A stretch of DNA of 24,696 bases from DROE01 sp964569865. GTDB lineage: Bacteria; Pseudomonadota; Alphaproteobacteria; Rhizobiales; Devosiaceae. Shown here one piece after another: positions 23,901 to 24,696 of the stretch. Both the position numbers and the translations under genes were made by a program. The stretch lies in assembly GCA_964569865.1 (NCBI GenBank), contig CAZMVQ010000035.1:1-24696 (forward strand), given 5' to 3'. The notes below the pieces were generated by a model. The model was not told the DNA's origin, ran no database searches, and was given only the letters and a program-made list of their open reading frames with translations. Positions within the stretch are counted from its first letter, which is position 1. Every line of letters begins with the position of its first letter.

Positions 23901-24078
23901 ATCGGTTGCTTATTCGCCGCATGTGGGTTCATGGATTGGATTGGGACTGATATCGGGTGGTGCGGCACGCGTGGGAGAAAAAGTTCGCGCCTACGATCCG
24001 GTTCGCAATCAGGATACTCTGGTTGAAATTGTCAGCCCTGTTTTTATTGACCCCAAGGGAGCCAGACTTCGTGCGTAA
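20906..24078 (+). CDS. soxA: Sarcosine oxidase subunit alpha, interrupted by an assembly gap
   Basis: As printed, the frame is broken by 100 Ns (21008-21107), but the 55 bases before the gap repeat exactly after it. Removing the Ns and one copy (155 bases) rejoins the frame: RLAEGGQIDRSRP runs straight into ISFSFDGYQLGAF, as in other SoxA proteins, and gives 1005 aa, the usual length. Starting at ATG 20906, the protein has an N-terminal ferredoxin-like part (RSFKYHRPRGIFSAGSEEPN), an NAD-binding fold with IVGSGPAGLAAAVEAG, and a C-terminal GcvT-like folate domain (VCDVSTLGKIDVQGSDAAEF, then PYGTDALAVLRIEKGHVSG). The folate domain captures the methyl carbon as methylene-THF. It overlaps soxG by 8 bases. 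Confidence 0.94.
20953..21162. repeat. Exact 55-bp duplication flanking the N gap (assembly artefact)
   Basis: Bases 20953-21007 and 21108-21162 are identical over all 55 positions and lie directly against the gap on both sides. This is what two contigs sharing a terminal k-mer look like when scaffolded without merging. It is not a biological repeat. Confidence 0.95.
21008..21107. other. Run of 100 Ns (scaffold gap of arbitrary length)
   Basis: Exactly 100 unknown bases inside soxA, a default scaffold-gap size. The flanking 55-bp identity and the restored reading frame indicate that no sequence is actually missing. Confidence 0.97.
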
Positions 24079-24673
24079 TTTATTTTTCTCCGAAGCGAAT
24101 GGTGAATTGAATTCGCCGCTGGCTCACTATTGGGCCGATGCACAACTTGCGGGATTGAGTGTAACCTTGCTGGCCCCAATGAGCATAAATTCCGTGCAGG
24201 TTCAAAAAGGTAAGGCCGCTGCACTGGCAAAGGCGCTCAAGCAGCATCATAATTTAATTTTGGTTGAGCGCGCCATTTGTGAGGGGAAAAGCGATTTGGT
24301 GTTCCTAGGGACCGGGCCCGGCACATGGCTGGCTGTTTGGCCAGCTAATTATGACCAGCCAGTCAACAAATTGGCAGGTCAGCTTGAAGGGTTGGCCTCA
24401 ATTACTGATCAATCCAGCGGTTACAGGTTGTTTCGAGTTTCTGGGGCGGCGAGTAAATCGTTACTGGCGCGCGGCCTTGCAGTAAATTTAGAGAAGCCGG
24501 AATTTAAAACAAGCGAAATTGTGGTTTCCTCAATTGCCCACATTGGCGTCGTCATCTGGCAAACAGATGATCAACCCACATTCATGGTGGCTGTTGCCAG
24601 TTCTTATTGTGAGAGTTTTTGCCACTGGTTGTCGGAGGCGATAGCGGGCGTTATTCAGGACCAAAAAGAGTAA
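24071..24673 (+). CDS. soxG: Sarcosine oxidase subunit gamma
   Basis: 200 aa from GTG 24071, with GGGAG about 8 bases upstream, overlapping the soxA stop by 8 bases. In-frame sequence upstream of this GTG lies inside soxA and does not look like SoxG. Recognisable segments are VFLGTGPGTWLAVWP and SSIAHIGVVIWQTDD, shared with gamma subunits. SoxG is structural and contacts the alpha subunit's folate domain. It is less conserved than the other subunits, but the position makes the call secure. The 23 bases after it end in AGGGAG, likely a ribosome binding site for a further operon gene beyond the window. Confidence 0.92.
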   Translation: MRNLFFSEANGELNSPLAHYWADAQLAGLSVTLLAPMSINSVQVQKGKAAALAKALKQHHNLILVERAICEGKSDLVFLGTGPGTWLAVWPANYDQPVNKLAGQLEGLASITDQSSGYRLFRVSGAASKSLLARGLAVNLEKPEFKTSEIVVSSIAHIGVVIWQTDDQPTFMVAVASSYCESFCHWLSEAIAGVIQDQKE

Positions 24674-24696
24674 CGGGATCAATATTTAGGGAGCTG

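Overview
The window looks like a piece of an alphaproteobacterial genome, probably marine and aerobic, assembled from metagenomic data. This rests on family resemblance of the proteins (sarcosine oxidase subunits, polar amino acid ABC transporter, GlxA/AraC and GcvA-type LysR regulators, MttB-superfamily and MetV/MetF proteins) and on an assembly scar: a run of exactly 100 Ns flanked by an exact 55-bp repeat, as left by a k-mer-based assembler. A SAR116-like or related lineage is possible, but the sequence alone does not settle it.

Layout. 1-2400 is a decayed accessory region. It holds the 5' part of a type I restriction-modification methyltransferase (hsdM, minus strand, running off the left edge), a 20-bp tandem repeat over its likely promoter, a dead tyrosine recombinase with an in-frame stop, and a collapsed OpuAC-type osmoprotectant-binding protein gene that still keeps its terminator. 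2422-3291 encodes a nitrilase-superfamily amidohydrolase. 3292-3943 is mostly non-coding, with one doubtful small ORF and two inverted repeats ahead of the next gene.

3944-10333 is a one-carbon/methylamine module on the plus strand: a DAO-type flavoprotein, an overlapping GlxA/AraC-type regulator, then a corrinoid protein (MtgC/MttC type), MetV, MetF and a non-pyrrolysine MttB-superfamily methyltransferase. The natural reading is corrinoid-dependent demethylation of a quaternary amine, with the methyl group passed to tetrahydrofolate and oxidised through methylene-THF. The methylcorrinoid:THF methyltransferase and the corrinoid reductive activase are not in the window.

10358-15940 has a LysR regulator divergent from a tightly overlapping operon: 2-oxoglutarate/Fe(II) hydroxylase, threonine-aldolase-family PLP enzyme, MmgE/PrpD protein and aldehyde dehydrogenase. 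The order hydroxylase, aldolase, aldehyde dehydrogenase is the logic of the carnitine-biosynthesis route from trimethyllysine, here beside a demethylase. 16465-19140 is an amino-acid-type ABC transporter (binding protein, permease, ATPase) with an odd 46-bp tandem repeat between the first two genes. 19354-24673 is a soxBDAG operon for heterotetrameric sarcosine oxidase, whose soxA is split only by the assembly gap.

Taken together the window suggests uptake of an amino-acid-like or N-methylated compound, cleavage to glycine plus an aldehyde, oxidation of the aldehyde to an acid or betaine, corrinoid demethylation, and final oxidation of N-methylglycines. The enzyme families are well supported. 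The substrate chain is inference.
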